Assembly: GCF_046097595.1 (NCBI RefSeq)
Contig: NZ_JBJUVG010000012.1
Coordinates: forward strand, 1-57,225
Length of the DNA: 57,225 bases
Direction: 5' to 3'
Origin: Peptococcus simiae
GTDB lineage: Bacteria; Bacillota; Peptococcia; Peptococcales; Peptococcaceae
Made by a program: the position numbers and the translations under genes. This document shows, piece by piece, positions 42,761 through 50,707 of this stretch (position 1 is its first letter; the number at the start of each line of letters is the position of its first letter). Below the pieces are notes generated by a model. That model worked only from the letters and a program-made list of their open reading frames with translations, did not search any database and was not told the origin of the DNA.

Positions 42761-43993
42761 TTAGAAGTTAATCAGCTTGAAGAGCCGGGTATTCTTGATG
42801 GCGTTGTAAAGGCCGGAAATTTTATAGTCGGTTAAGGTTTCGACAAACTTCTTCAGCCGCATGGAGAGGAAGCCGGTAATCGTAAACCCGTAGACAGAAG
42901 CCAGGCCGTGTCTAGCCCCTAGGGAGCAAACCGTACCGCTGTTTTTGAAGACAAAGTCATGGCGGGGACGGTGCGCCAGGGTCCGGGCAATGTTATCTGC
43001 CGTAGCGGTCCCCATTTGGGTAGCGATTTGAGCAGTGGTCCCTTCAGGACGGTCAGACCCCTTGGAAATAAAGGCGGCAACGTCACCGATGACAAAGATG
43101 TTTTCATGGCCCGGGACGGTTAAGTCCTGGTTAACCACCAAGCGGCCCCGTCTGACAGCATCCCCGAAGGTCTCCTTCATGATAGGGCTGCCGCTGACAC
43201 CGCCGGTCCAAATCAAGGTATTGGCCTTGAATTCGTGTTCGCCGTTCTTATCCTTGAACTTAAAGCTGTTGGGGGTGGCTTCATTGATCATGGCATCCAT
43301 GTAGAATTCAACGCCGCCGTCGGATAAGTAGTCCATGATGTACTGGGCCTGTTTATCCGTGAACATCGGTAAGAATTTTTTGTCGGCGCTGACGCAACGC
43401 AGGCTGACTAAGGATTGGCTGATCCCGTATTTTTTGCATAAGAGGGGGATACGGTCGACCATTTCCCCGAGTAATTCAACCCCGGTAAAACCGGAGCCCC
43501 CAACCAGGATGGATAGGTCAAGGGGGTCACGTTGTAAGGAATCGGTAAAGGCATATTCGCGGAAGCGGTCTTCGATGTGACGGGAAATGGCCTCACTTTG
43601 AATAAAGTTTTCAATATGGAAGGCATGTTCATCCATCCCTTTAATACCAAAGGTTTCCGTTACGAAGCCCAGGGCAATGACCAGGTAGTCATACGCTAAG
43701 TCTTCGGCAGAGGTGTGGACCACCTGGTTTTCAATATCGATGCTGATGACCTCAGCCTGGAGGACCCGGGCATGGGGTTCACGGACAACAGGCACCAAGT
43801 CATAAGAAACGTCCTGGGCCAGGGCGTTCCCTAAGGCAACCTCGTGCAGGGAGATATTATTGACATGGTAGCTTCGACGGTCAACCAGGGTAATCATAGC
43901 GTTACCCGGCTTTACCTTTTTCTGTAAACGGTGGGCAGTACATAAGCCGGCATATCCGGCACCTAAAATAACAATTTGTGGACGATTTCTCAT
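42761..43993 (-). CDS. ndh: Type II NADH dehydrogenase (NDH-2)
   Basis: A 410-aa FAD enzyme that oxidises NADH and reduces quinone without pumping protons. The FAD-binding IVILGAGYAGLCTA is at the N-terminus, the NAD-binding ILVGGSGFTGVELLGEM near residue 165, and FVIGDVAAF near 295. The C-terminal segment probably forms a membrane-binding helix. The start at 43993 has GAGAAGG seven bases upstream. Its promoter region carries a perfect palindrome. Confidence 0.93.
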   Translation of the reverse strand: MRNRPQIVILGAGYAGLCTAHRLQKKVKPGNAMITLVDRRSYHVNNISLHEVALGNALAQDVSYDLVPVVREPHARVLQAEVISIDIENQVVHTSAEDLAYDYLVIALGFVTETFGIKGMDEHAFHIENFIQSEAISRHIEDRFREYAFTDSLQRDPLDLSILVGGSGFTGVELLGEMVDRIPLLCKKYGISQSLVSLRCVSADKKFLPMFTDKQAQYIMDYLSDGGVEFYMDAMINEATPNSFKFKDKNGEHEFKANTLIWTGGVSGSPIMKETFGDAVRRGRLVVNQDLTVPGHENIFVIGDVAAFISKGSDRPEGTTAQIATQMGTATADNIARTLAHRPRHDFVFKNSGTVCSLGARHGLASVYGFTITGFLSMRLKKFVETLTDYKISGLYNAIKNTRLFKLINF

Positions 43994-44065
43994 TTGCTGG
44001 CCTTCTCTCATATGTATTTTAAATTGAAATGTAATAAAAAATAAAACAATAGAAATAAGTGTCTG

Positions 44066-44078
44066 TGTCTATTATAGA
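44066..44078 (-). promoter_or_regulatory. ndh promoter region with palindrome
   Basis: The palindrome GTCTATTATAGAC (centre about 44072) contains the minus-strand TATAAT (44071-44076) that is the likely -10 of ndh; the -35 is poor. A dimeric repressor could bind here. The sequence does not match the Rex consensus I know. Confidence 0.45.
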
Positions 44079-44154
44079 CGAAATTTTAGAAAATTAAAAA
44101 ATAATAAACTAGATAGAATCCTTTTAAAAAATTTATATAGTTTTTAAAACTAGA

Positions 44155-44182
44155 TTGACTAATCATGCAAACGTGATATACT
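44155..44182 (+). promoter_or_regulatory. Promoter of the DUF1836 gene
   Basis: TTGACT (44155-44160), 16 bases, TATACT (44177-44182). The intergenic region between the divergent genes is very AT-rich. Confidence 0.7.
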
Positions 44183-44210
44183 GATTATGGTTTTTAAATG
44201 GAGGGTAGTT

Positions 44211-44840
44211 ATGTCTCAATTTGAAGATAAACTAAAGGCTTGGGGGCAGAGCCTTGAAGCGGTTCACCTGCCTCGCTGGGAAGAACTACCGGATTTTCAA
44301 ATATATATGGATCAATTGGTGCCGCTCATCAATGAGCACTGCGCCTTCTTGAAAATCACTGAAGCGGATAAGCTGCTGACGCCGGCCATGATCAATAACT
44401 ATGTGAAATTAAGAATTATCCCCAAGCCGGTGAAAAAGAGGTATAGCCGCATCCACCTGGCCTATCTTTTGGTTATCGTCTTGCTGAAGCCGGTTTTATC
44501 TATTCAGGATATTTCGGACGGCCTCAAGTTACAGGTGATGGCCTTTCGGGGAGACTACCAGGCGGCCTATAACCTTTTTTGCAAGCAGTATGAGCGCAGC
44601 CTCCACCATACCGGACGGCTGGCTCAGGGCAACCACGATAGCCGCCACATGATCGACAAACTCCCCACAGCCATGATGGGGATGCATATGGCTACCCTAT
44701 CTGTGGCCAGCCAGCTTTTTGCTAAGGAAGTCCTCGCCATCCTCCATGAAAGTGGCGAGCCGCTTAGTCGGCGTGGAGAACGAAACCGGATGGGGCGGGC
44801 TCTCACTGAGGCCGGCCAGGACCAAGAACCAAGAAAGTAG
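44211..44840 (+). CDS. DUF1836-family putative regulator
   Basis: A 209-aa protein. EADKLLTPAMINNYVKLRII and PVKKRYSRIHLAYLLVI (about residues 55-95) form the MerR-like winged-helix region of DUF1836. The function is unknown; the family is found in Bacillota and suspected to regulate transcription. GAGGGTAG precedes the ATG at 44211. The degV gene follows 7 bases later, so both are probably co-transcribed. Confidence 0.85.
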   Translation: MSQFEDKLKAWGQSLEAVHLPRWEELPDFQIYMDQLVPLINEHCAFLKITEADKLLTPAMINNYVKLRIIPKPVKKRYSRIHLAYLLVIVLLKPVLSIQDISDGLKLQVMAFRGDYQAAYNLFCKQYERSLHHTGRLAQGNHDSRHMIDKLPTAMMGMHMATLSVASQLFAKEVLAILHESGEPLSRRGERNRMGRALTEAGQDQEPRK

Positions 44841-44847
44841 GGAAAGT

Positions 44848-45717
44848 ATGACAGCAAACAGCCAAATAGCCGTAGTCGTTGATACCGGATGCGATTTACC
44901 GGAAGCCTACCTGGAGCGGGCAGACGTTTTTGAATTGCCTTTCCACGTTATTTACGGCAATGAAGACCTTATCGCCAATCTGGATATTACCACTGATGAC
45001 ATTATTGCGCGGATGCCTGCAGAAATTCCGACCACTTCCCTGCCCAGTGGTGATGACATCACCCGGGTTTTTGATGCCATTCGAGCACGCGGCTTTAAAC
45101 AAGTCATCGTGATCAATATTTCCGCCAACCTTTCCGGTACCCATAACATGGTGAACCTAATGGTTAAGGAGATGACCGACCTGGAAATCTTCACCTTTGA
45201 CACGAAAAATATCGGTATCGGCGCCGGCTTTTTTGCCCTGGACGTCATCCACAAGATTGACGAAGGGGCCAGCTTTGAAGCCATCTGCCCCTACCTGGAA
45301 AGCCAACTTAAAAAGTCCAAGGTCTTCTTTTCTTTAGACACCCTGGAATACCTGAAAAAAGGGGGCCGGATTGGCCTGGTGGCCTCCTTATTCGGCACTG
45401 CCCTGCGGATTAAGCCGGTTATTTCCTGTAATGACGATGGGATCTACTATGTCGTAAAAAAAACACGGGGCAGACGCCAGTCCCTGACCCAAATTATTGA
45501 GCAGGTGCGCGAATTTTCCTTACAAAGCGACCACTACCTATCTGCCATCTGTAGCGCCGCTGATCCGGATGAAGAAGCCCAGGTCAAGGCTCAGATGGAG
45601 GAAGGCCTGACCCCGGTCAAACCCATGGTCGACGCCGTATTGGACCCGGCCCTAGCCGTTCATACAGGCCCCGGCCTCATCGGCGTAGGGGTCTACCATG
45701 TCGGTCAAATCGAGTAG
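44848..45717 (+). CDS. DegV-family fatty-acid-binding protein
   Basis: A 289-aa protein of the DegV/FakB family. VVVDTGCDLPEAY near the N-terminus and TTSLPSGDDI near residue 54 mark the lipid-binding site, and FSLDTLEYLKKGGRIG near residue 157 is typical. FakB proteins present bound fatty acids to the kinase FakA. No fakA is nearby. GGGAAAG precedes the ATG at 44848. Confidence 0.93.
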   Translation: MTANSQIAVVVDTGCDLPEAYLERADVFELPFHVIYGNEDLIANLDITTDDIIARMPAEIPTTSLPSGDDITRVFDAIRARGFKQVIVINISANLSGTHNMVNLMVKEMTDLEIFTFDTKNIGIGAGFFALDVIHKIDEGASFEAICPYLESQLKKSKVFFSLDTLEYLKKGGRIGLVASLFGTALRIKPVISCNDDGIYYVVKKTRGRRQSLTQIIEQVREFSLQSDHYLSAICSAADPDEEAQVKAQMEEGLTPVKPMVDAVLDPALAVHTGPGLIGVGVYHVGQIE

Positions 45718-45730
45718 ATGATGAGATATT

Positions 45731-45767
45731 AAAAGCCAAGCCCCATAGTGCGTGGGGCTTGGCTTTT
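45731..45767 (+). terminator. Intrinsic terminator after degV
   Basis: AAAAGCCAAGCCCC, loop of nine bases, GGGGCTTGGCTTTT. Confidence 0.88.
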
Positions 45768-45828
45768 GTGCTGGGGTATGTTTATAAAGACGGAGATCTA
45801 ATTTTTGGATTTTTCCTGCTAGGCTTCT

Positions 45829-46079
45829 ACATCCACTGGTTGAGTGGCAGTGGCTTCTTGCTTATCTTGGTCAAAAGGCTTGTTCTTCACTGGCCTAACT
45901 CGCTTTGTAGGGAGCTCTTCGATACCTTTTTTCCTGTACTGCCTTCGTCAATTTGCTATTAGAGATGGATTGGTCAGTCTAAGTGCTAAGGCTAGATTTT
46001 GATAGCTACATTCACTGGTTTCATAACCTGTAATCGCTTCTGATACCTTTCGTTTGAATTTGTAATTATATTTTGCCAT
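45829..46079 (-). pseudogene. IS3-family transposase OrfA remnant
   Basis: Minus-strand reading gives MAKYNYKFKRKVSEAI..., the start of an IS3/IS150-type OrfA helix-turn-helix, ending at TGA (45948-45950). The frame then shifts by one base and continues RRQYRKKGIEEL, also typical of OrfA, to a stop at 45829-45831. No OrfB/DDE part follows and the gene is broken. Sequence beyond it at 45770-45828 is not recognised. Confidence 0.7.
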
Positions 46080-46084
46080 GCAAA

Positions 46085-46122
46085 ACCCCTAATGTTGGAT
46101 TTTCTAGGTTCAACTTTAGGGG
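46085..46122. repeat. IS3/IS150-type terminal repeat remnant
   Basis: CCCCTAAtGTTG and its inverted partner CCCCTAAaGTTG, one mismatch, flank the OrfA start (46085-46122). The CCCCTAAAGTTGAAC form is characteristic of IS150-group left ends. The rest of the 45770-46300 gap, up to the tRNA, shows nothing recognisable. Confidence 0.6.
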
Positions 46123-46299
46123 CAATGCATTTATAGAATATTCATTTGTTTAATGCGGTGAAAGCCGTGGCAAGCTAATTTTGGTTCGAAAATGGTTCGG
46201 AATTTTGCTAACGGATGCAAATAGTTGGCAAATAGGGAAAATAAAAAAGGCTCAACCATCACGTTTTTGGCCATAGGTAAAGCCTGTAATTTAAACAAA

Positions 46300-46386
46300 C
46301 GGAGAGTCAGGGATTCGAACCCTGGGTACCCTATCGGGTACACGACATTTCGAGTGTCGCACCTTCAACCGCTCGGACAACTCTCC
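46300..46386 (-). tRNA. tRNA-Ser (CGA)
   Basis: Minus strand: acceptor GGAGAGT pairs with ACTCTCC, anticodon stem CGACA/TGTCG encloses loop CTCGAAA, so the anticodon is CGA (reads UCG). A long serine-type variable arm (GTACCCGATAGGGTAC) and a T-arm CAGGGTTCGAATCCCTG are present, 87 nt in all. CCA is not encoded. It sits just downstream of tadA on the same strand. Confidence 0.95.
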
Positions 46387-46393
46387 AAAATAC

Positions 46394-46846
46394 TTACCGG
46401 CGTTTCTCTTTAAAAAAACGACGCGTTAAGGCGGCACATGTTTCTTGCGCCAGGGGACCGACCACATGGACGTTGTGGGGGAAGCCGGGGAACTGAACCA
46501 GGTTTAGCCGGCTGCCGCAGGCGCCGGTTAAGGGTTCATCACAGCCGTAGTAGAGGGTGTGGATCCGGGCCATGACAAGGGCGCCGGCGCACATGGGGCA
46601 GGGTTCGTGGGTGACGTAGAGGTCACAGTCGTCCAGCTGCCAGCGGTTTAGGTGTTCACCTGCCCGGCGGAGGGCAATGATTTCCGCATGTCCAGTGGGG
46701 TCATGCTGGGCCTCTCGCAGGTTGTGCCCGCGTGCGATAATTTCACCCTTTCGGACGATGACACAGCCAACGGGGACATCGCCCTTTAAGGCGGCTTTTT
46801 CCGCTTCTTCTATGGCTGCACGTAAAAATTCCTGATGCTTTGTCAT
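46394..46846 (-). CDS. tadA: tRNA-specific adenosine deaminase TadA
   Basis: Deaminates A34 to inosine in tRNA-Arg. The 150-aa zinc deaminase has GHAEIIAL (His ligand and catalytic Glu) near residue 52 and PCPMCAGAL (two Cys ligands) near residue 82. It is followed by the tRNA-Ser gene on the same strand 7 bases later. Confidence 0.96.
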   Translation of the reverse strand: MTKHQEFLRAAIEEAEKAALKGDVPVGCVIVRKGEIIARGHNLREAQHDPTGHAEIIALRRAGEHLNRWQLDDCDLYVTHEPCPMCAGALVMARIHTLYYGCDEPLTGACGSRLNLVQFPGFPHNVHVVGPLAQETCAALTRRFFKEKRR

Positions 46847-46872
46847 GGATAACCTCCCAAAAGCTCCGTAAT

Positions 46873-46901
46873 ATCATAGCGAAGGATGTTTTTCTTGTCA
46901 A
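46873..46901 (-). promoter_or_regulatory. Promoter of tadA
   Basis: Minus-strand TTGACA (46896-46901), 17 bases, TATGAT (46873-46878). Confidence 0.8.
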
Positions 46902-46971
46902 GTTTACAGGTCATCATTTTGGGTATGTATATAAACATGAAGGTTAAATAGTATTCAAGTGCAGCCCCGGG

Positions 46972-46999
46972 TTGGCTTGGTGCTTCGCTGAAGTATAAT
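46972..46999 (+). promoter_or_regulatory. Promoter of the nitroreductase gene
   Basis: TTGGCT (46972-46977), 16 bases, TATAAT (46994-46999), 15 bases before the start codon. Confidence 0.6.
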
Positions 47000-47014
47000 A
47001 TGAGGAGGAGCTAC

Positions 47015-47608
47015 ATGTCTAAAACATTAAAAGACGCTATGGTTTGGCGTCGGTCTAATTATGATTTAACTGCAGAGTTGCCTATTTCTGATGAAGAACT
47101 GGCCTCTCTGATTAAAACGATTGCTGAAGAAGCCCCGTCCCCGATGAATGTACAAAGCGGCCGCTTGGTTTTACTCCTAGGAGATAACCATAAAAAGCTC
47201 TGGGAAATCGTCCGTGAAACCCTCCGTAAAGTCGTGGATGATGCGGAAAAATTCAAGTCCACAGATGCGAAAATCGATGGCTTTGCTGCCGGTTATGGGA
47301 CCATCTTATACTATAACGTCCCCCAACGGATCAAAGACCTCAAGGAAGAATACCCGACCTATGCCCACAATTTCCCCCGTTGGGCAGACCAGGTTCAAGG
47401 GGTCCTGCTCCAGTCCATCTGGACGGCCTTAGCTGCTGAAGGGATTGCTGCCAATATCCAGCACTACAACCCCTTAATCGACGAAGAAGTGGCCAAGACC
47501 TTTGACATTTCTCCGGACTGGGAATTAATCGGTCAAATGCCCTTTGGTTTACCGGGCAGCATGCCGGAACCGCGAGACACCGATGACCTTTTAACCGTTA
47601 AAAAATAA
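47015..47608 (+). CDS. Nitroreductase-family protein
   Basis: A 197-aa FMN-binding oxidoreductase. WRRSNYDL near the N-terminus, EAPSPMNVQSGRLVLL near residue 40, and ALAAEGIAANIQHYNPLIDEEV near residue 140 match the fungal Frm2/HBN1-like group. Electron acceptor unknown; possibly lipid-related or detoxifying. GAGGAGGAG precedes the ATG at 47015. Monocistronic. Confidence 0.9.
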   Translation: MSKTLKDAMVWRRSNYDLTAELPISDEELASLIKTIAEEAPSPMNVQSGRLVLLLGDNHKKLWEIVRETLRKVVDDAEKFKSTDAKIDGFAAGYGTILYYNVPQRIKDLKEEYPTYAHNFPRWADQVQGVLLQSIWTALAAEGIAANIQHYNPLIDEEVAKTFDISPDWELIGQMPFGLPGSMPEPRDTDDLLTVKK

Positions 47609-47619
47609 GGCTGATGTTG

Positions 47620-47648
47620 GCCCTGCCCCTGCGGCAGGGCTTTTTTTT
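47620..47648 (+). terminator. Intrinsic terminator after the nitroreductase gene
   Basis: GCCCTGCC, loop CCTGC, GGCAGGGC, eight T. It is between convergent genes. Confidence 0.9.
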
Positions 47649-47650
47649 GC

Positions 47651-48151
47651 CTAGCTTTCAGGCAAGGACTGGGCATAGAGACCTTTAGAGTGGTCATTGA
47701 TTTTTTCCGCTAAGCGGGCCAGGGCTTCTCCGGCAGTGCCGCGGGGGGAGAGGGGTGGGACCTGGGCCTTGGATCCGTCGGTCAATAGGCAGACATAGGT
47801 CATAAAGCCTATGGCAGCCAACTGGGGCGGGTCTGTTTCCGGGATGATTTCGCAATAGATGATGGTATCCATGGCACTCCGGCCGGTGCGGATGATGCTG
47901 GCTGTAAAGCGCAGGAGGTCGCCGGGCTGGGGGGCTTTGAAATAGCGGATGTCATGGATGGCTGCGGTAAAGATCTGGAAGCCTTCACCGTAGTCACCAT
48001 AAGTGAGGACCCAGTCATAGCAGCAGGTGCCGGCTGTGTCATCCATATAGGTGACCATGTGGCCGCCGTGCATGGTGTGATTGGGGTTTAGGTTTTCCGG
48101 CTGGACCTGGTACAGGTAGGCCTTGCTGGATAAGTTTTGGTGAATGGACAT
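47651..48151 (-). CDS. Acyl-CoA thioesterase (hotdog fold)
   Basis: A 166-aa hotdog-fold protein. MHGGHMVTYMDDTAGTCC near residue 27 holds the catalytic Asp; IHDIRYFKAPQPGDLLRF and GRSAMDTIIYCEI follow. It resembles the YciA/BACH-type acyl-CoA hydrolases that recover CoA from acyl-CoA. Substrate chain length is unknown. Confidence 0.9.
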   Translation of the reverse strand: MSIHQNLSSKAYLYQVQPENLNPNHTMHGGHMVTYMDDTAGTCCYDWVLTYGDYGEGFQIFTAAIHDIRYFKAPQPGDLLRFTASIIRTGRSAMDTIIYCEIIPETDPPQLAAIGFMTYVCLLTDGSKAQVPPLSPRGTAGEALARLAEKINDHSKGLYAQSLPES

Positions 48152-48222
48152 AAGCTCCTCCTCTCTGAGCTGGTCTTATCTTAGCACAAAATAGGGGCTG
48201 GATAGGGCTTTGGCATAAAAAA

Positions 48223-48239
48223 ACCGCCAGGCGGCGGCT
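48223..48239 (-). terminator. Intrinsic terminator at the 3' end of the phosphoesterase gene
   Basis: Minus-strand GCCGCC, a short loop, GGCGGT, then a T run of seven, overlapping the stop codon region. Confidence 0.75.
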
Positions 48240-49081
48240 TAAATATCTAAAACATAGATGGTGTCTAAGAGTTCCTTTAACAGGTCGGTCTTATACTTCC
48301 ACTTGAAGTTGTGCCCCAGGGACACATTAACATAGGTGGTGCCGTTTTTCATGAGGGTCCGGCGGATGTGGGAGTGGGCACAGATGCAGAGGTCTACGCC
48401 GTAACTTTCGTATAATTCGGCGTAGTACTTGCTGCCCATAAAGGCCACCGTCGTTGCCCAGACATGGCTGCTCTTGTACATTTCAGCCAAGGGCAGCATG
48501 TGGATGGCGGAACAGATCTTGTATTCCTTGCCGTGGGCCCGCTCCCGGATGGTCCGCAGCTGGCGTTCCATGAGCATCAGGCTTCTGGCAGTGATTTTTT
48601 CGTTGATAAAGGGGTTTTGGTCAGTATTTTGCAGGTACTTATACTCCGGATTGCGCCGGAGAAAGCGGTGCTTGGCCATGGCGTCCATCCGCCGGTAGTT
48701 CCGGTGGAGGGAGTAGTCATACCAGCTGGGCCCGCCAATAATGCACCACTGCCCGTGGACGATGGGGTTTTTAAAAAGGGAGGTGGCCTCATCGTTGAGC
48801 ATGAGGTCCATGTATTCATCGGCATCCAGGCAGAGGCTGGTCTTGTTTTTTTCCGACAAGCAGTAAAGCTCGTGGTTACCGGGAATTTGTAAGACCCGGG
48901 TCTGGGTGCGGTCCTGCAAGCGGCCATAAAAGGAGAGGGCCTTTTCAGCGCCGGTCAGGGTATCCCCGCAAAAGACGATGGTATCCAGGTCTAACTGGTC
49001 GCAGGCCTGGGCCAGGGCGGTCAGGAAGTCATGGTGGGTGTTATAGTCAATGTGTAAGTCGCCGATAAAGCCAATCCGCAT
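48239..49081 (-). CDS. Calcineurin-like metallophosphoesterase
   Basis: A 280-aa protein with the metal-binding motifs of the family: GDLHIDY near residue 6, FCGDTLTG near 37, GNHELY near 65, and the C-terminal AHSHIRR near 235. The start at 49081 has GGAGGGA upstream and follows a good promoter. Substrate unknown; could be nucleotide or protein phosphatase. Confidence 0.9.
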   Translation of the reverse strand: MRIGFIGDLHIDYNTHHDFLTALAQACDQLDLDTIVFCGDTLTGAEKALSFYGRLQDRTQTRVLQIPGNHELYCLSEKNKTSLCLDADEYMDLMLNDEATSLFKNPIVHGQWCIIGGPSWYDYSLHRNYRRMDAMAKHRFLRRNPEYKYLQNTDQNPFINEKITARSLMLMERQLRTIRERAHGKEYKICSAIHMLPLAEMYKSSHVWATTVAFMGSKYYAELYESYGVDLCICAHSHIRRTLMKNGTTYVNVSLGHNFKWKYKTDLLKELLDTIYVLDI

Positions 49082-49107
49082 GGGTCTCCCTCCTCTCTCA
49101 TACAATT

Positions 49108-49136
49108 ATGCTATCATTGGGGTAAAATCATGTCAA
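49108..49136 (-). promoter_or_regulatory. Promoter of the phosphoesterase gene
   Basis: Minus-strand TTGACA (49131-49136), 17 bases, TAGCAT (49108-49113). Confidence 0.7.
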
Positions 49137-49212
49137 GATAGGCCGGCTACTGTTTTATGGCGGGCGAATATGGTATACTGGCTACAATAAAACTGAGCAA
49201 AAGAGGTGTATC

Positions 49213-49539
49213 ATGGACAAACGAATTTATAATAAATTGGTGCGGGACCGGGTCCCCGAGGCCATCGTTGCCGGCGGCGACAAGTGTGTGCATGAAGTGA
49301 TAGATGACGACCAGGCTTTTTTAGACGCCTTGGATGAAAAACTCGATGAAGAATTGGCTGAGTACCAGACCAGCAAGGATATTGATAAGCTGGCAGATGT
49401 CTTAGAAGTCATTTACGCCATTTGTGAAGCCCATGACCTGTCCTTTCAGGACCTAGAGCAAATCCGCTTGGACAAACGGGCCCGCCGTGGCGGCTTTACT
49501 AAGAAATTTTTAGTCACAGAAATCCACGAAAAAAGATAA
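49213..49539 (+). CDS. MazG-like nucleotide pyrophosphohydrolase
   Basis: A 108-aa all-alpha protein. YNKLVRDRVPEAI at the N-terminus and DEELAEYQTSKDIDKLADVLEVIYA (about residues 44-68) contain the Glu/Asp metal ligands of the MazG/HisE (PRA-PH) fold. Stand-alone members hydrolyse non-canonical NTPs as house-cleaning enzymes. AGAGGTG precedes the ATG. Confidence 0.88.
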   Translation: MDKRIYNKLVRDRVPEAIVAGGDKCVHEVIDDDQAFLDALDEKLDEELAEYQTSKDIDKLADVLEVIYAICEAHDLSFQDLEQIRLDKRARRGGFTKKFLVTEIHEKR

Positions 49540-49605
49540 CGGCGTGCCCCTGGTGCGTCGTTTCTTTTTCATGTAAATATCCAGTCAATGAGAGGTGTAT
49601 TTTGT

Positions 49606-50406
49606 ATGGACAAATTACAAGTGGCCCTGCTGCAGCTGCCGGTGGTGGCCGACAAGGATGAAAACCTGACCAAGGCGGCCCTGGGCCTGCGGGAGGCAGC
49701 CGGCAAAGGGGCTCGGCTTGTCGTCCTGCCGGAAATGTGGACGACCCCCTATGATACCGCTGTCTTCGCTGACTATGCTGAAGGGCGGACCGGTAAAACA
49801 GCGACCTTTTTATCCAACATGGCCAGGGAGCTGGAGATGGTCATCGTCGGCGGGTCCATCCCGGAAAAGGACAAGGCGGGGCGAATTTATAATACAGCCT
49901 TTGTTTTCGACGCCCAAGGCGAGCCCCTTGCCTACCACCGCAAGAAACACCTCTTTGATATTGATATCGCCGGTGGGCAATATTTTCGGGAGTCGGATGT
50001 CCTGACCCCGGGCGAGGAAAGCACGACCTTCGAGACCCTGGGCTGGACCTTTGGCCTGGGTATCTGCTTTGATGTCCGCTTTCCGGACCAGGCCCTGGAT
50101 ATGGTCCGCCAGGGGGCAGACTGTCTCATTTACCCGGCGGCCTTTAACCCCAGCACCGGCCCCCTTCACTGGGAGCTCCTGATGCGGGCCCGGGCCATGG
50201 ATGCTCAAAGCTGGCTCTTGGCCTGTGCCCCGGCCCGGCAAACCGACGGGGGCTATGTCAGCTGGGCCCATTCTTTGGTCGTCAACCCCTGGGGCACTGT
50301 TGAGCATGACCTGGGCACCGGGGCCCAGGTCCGGATCGCCAGCCTGTATAAGGAAAGTATAGAGACGGTCCGGGCTCAAATCCCCATTCGCGGGATTCAG
50401 GCATGA
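49606..50406 (+). CDS. Carbon-nitrogen hydrolase, omega-amidase-like
   Basis: A 266-aa nitrilase-superfamily enzyme. The catalytic triad is Glu in VLPEMW, Lys in YHRKKHLFDID and Cys in GICFDVRFP. The block YHRKKHLFDIDI is characteristic of the Nit2/omega-amidase branch, which hydrolyses alpha-ketoglutaramate and related amides. The ATG at 49606 is preferred over an upstream one because GAGAGGTG fits it. Overlaps the next gene by ATGA. Confidence 0.9.
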   Translation: MDKLQVALLQLPVVADKDENLTKAALGLREAAGKGARLVVLPEMWTTPYDTAVFADYAEGRTGKTATFLSNMARELEMVIVGGSIPEKDKAGRIYNTAFVFDAQGEPLAYHRKKHLFDIDIAGGQYFRESDVLTPGEESTTFETLGWTFGLGICFDVRFPDQALDMVRQGADCLIYPAAFNPSTGPLHWELLMRARAMDAQSWLLACAPARQTDGGYVSWAHSLVVNPWGTVEHDLGTGAQVRIASLYKESIETVRAQIPIRGIQA

Positions 50407-50687
50407 CCCTCTTTTACCTGGAAGTGGACCTCCACCTGCCCGAGGCCCACAGCCTCAAAGAAAAACGGATGCCCCTGGAAAGCCTCAAGGCCGGCCTGAA
50501 AAACCACTTTAACATTTCCCTCCTGGAAATAGGAGACCGGAGTAAATGGCAGCGGGCGACCCTGGCCCTAACGGGCCTGGCCGGCACCGACGCCCAGGCA
50601 GACCAAATTATGGATAAGCTCATTAGCTATATCGACCGGACCTGGGTTGGTGAAGCCCTGGTCCAGGATAGACTCTACCTCTTGTAA
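50403..50687 (+). CDS. DUF503 protein (YlxP-like)
   Basis: A 94-aa protein with the DUF503 signature: HLPEAHSLKEKRMPLESLKAGLKNHFNIS. YlxP lies in the infB-rbfA region in B. subtilis and is suspected to have a ribosome-related role. Here it is translationally coupled to the amidase and precedes surE by 20 bp. Confidence 0.92.
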   Translation: MTLFYLEVDLHLPEAHSLKEKRMPLESLKAGLKNHFNISLLEIGDRSKWQRATLALTGLAGTDAQADQIMDKLISYIDRTWVGEALVQDRLYLL

Positions 50688-50707
50688 AGCCTAGAAGGAG
50701 GCCACTG

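Noticed and set aside
44071..44076. Rex (NADH-sensing) operator at ndh
   Set aside because: The palindrome GTCTATTATAGAC lacks the TTGTGA...TCACAA half-sites expected for Rex.
45759..45962. Plus-strand 67-aa frame MAFVLGYVYKDG...
   Set aside because: It lies opposite the IS3 OrfA remnant, starts inside the degV terminator and has no ribosome binding site.
46131..46343. Minus-strand 70-aa frame with a GFHRIK segment that recalled an integrase C-terminus
   Set aside because: It starts inside the tRNA gene, the similarity is only a few residues, and no catalytic Arg-His-Arg-Tyr set is present.
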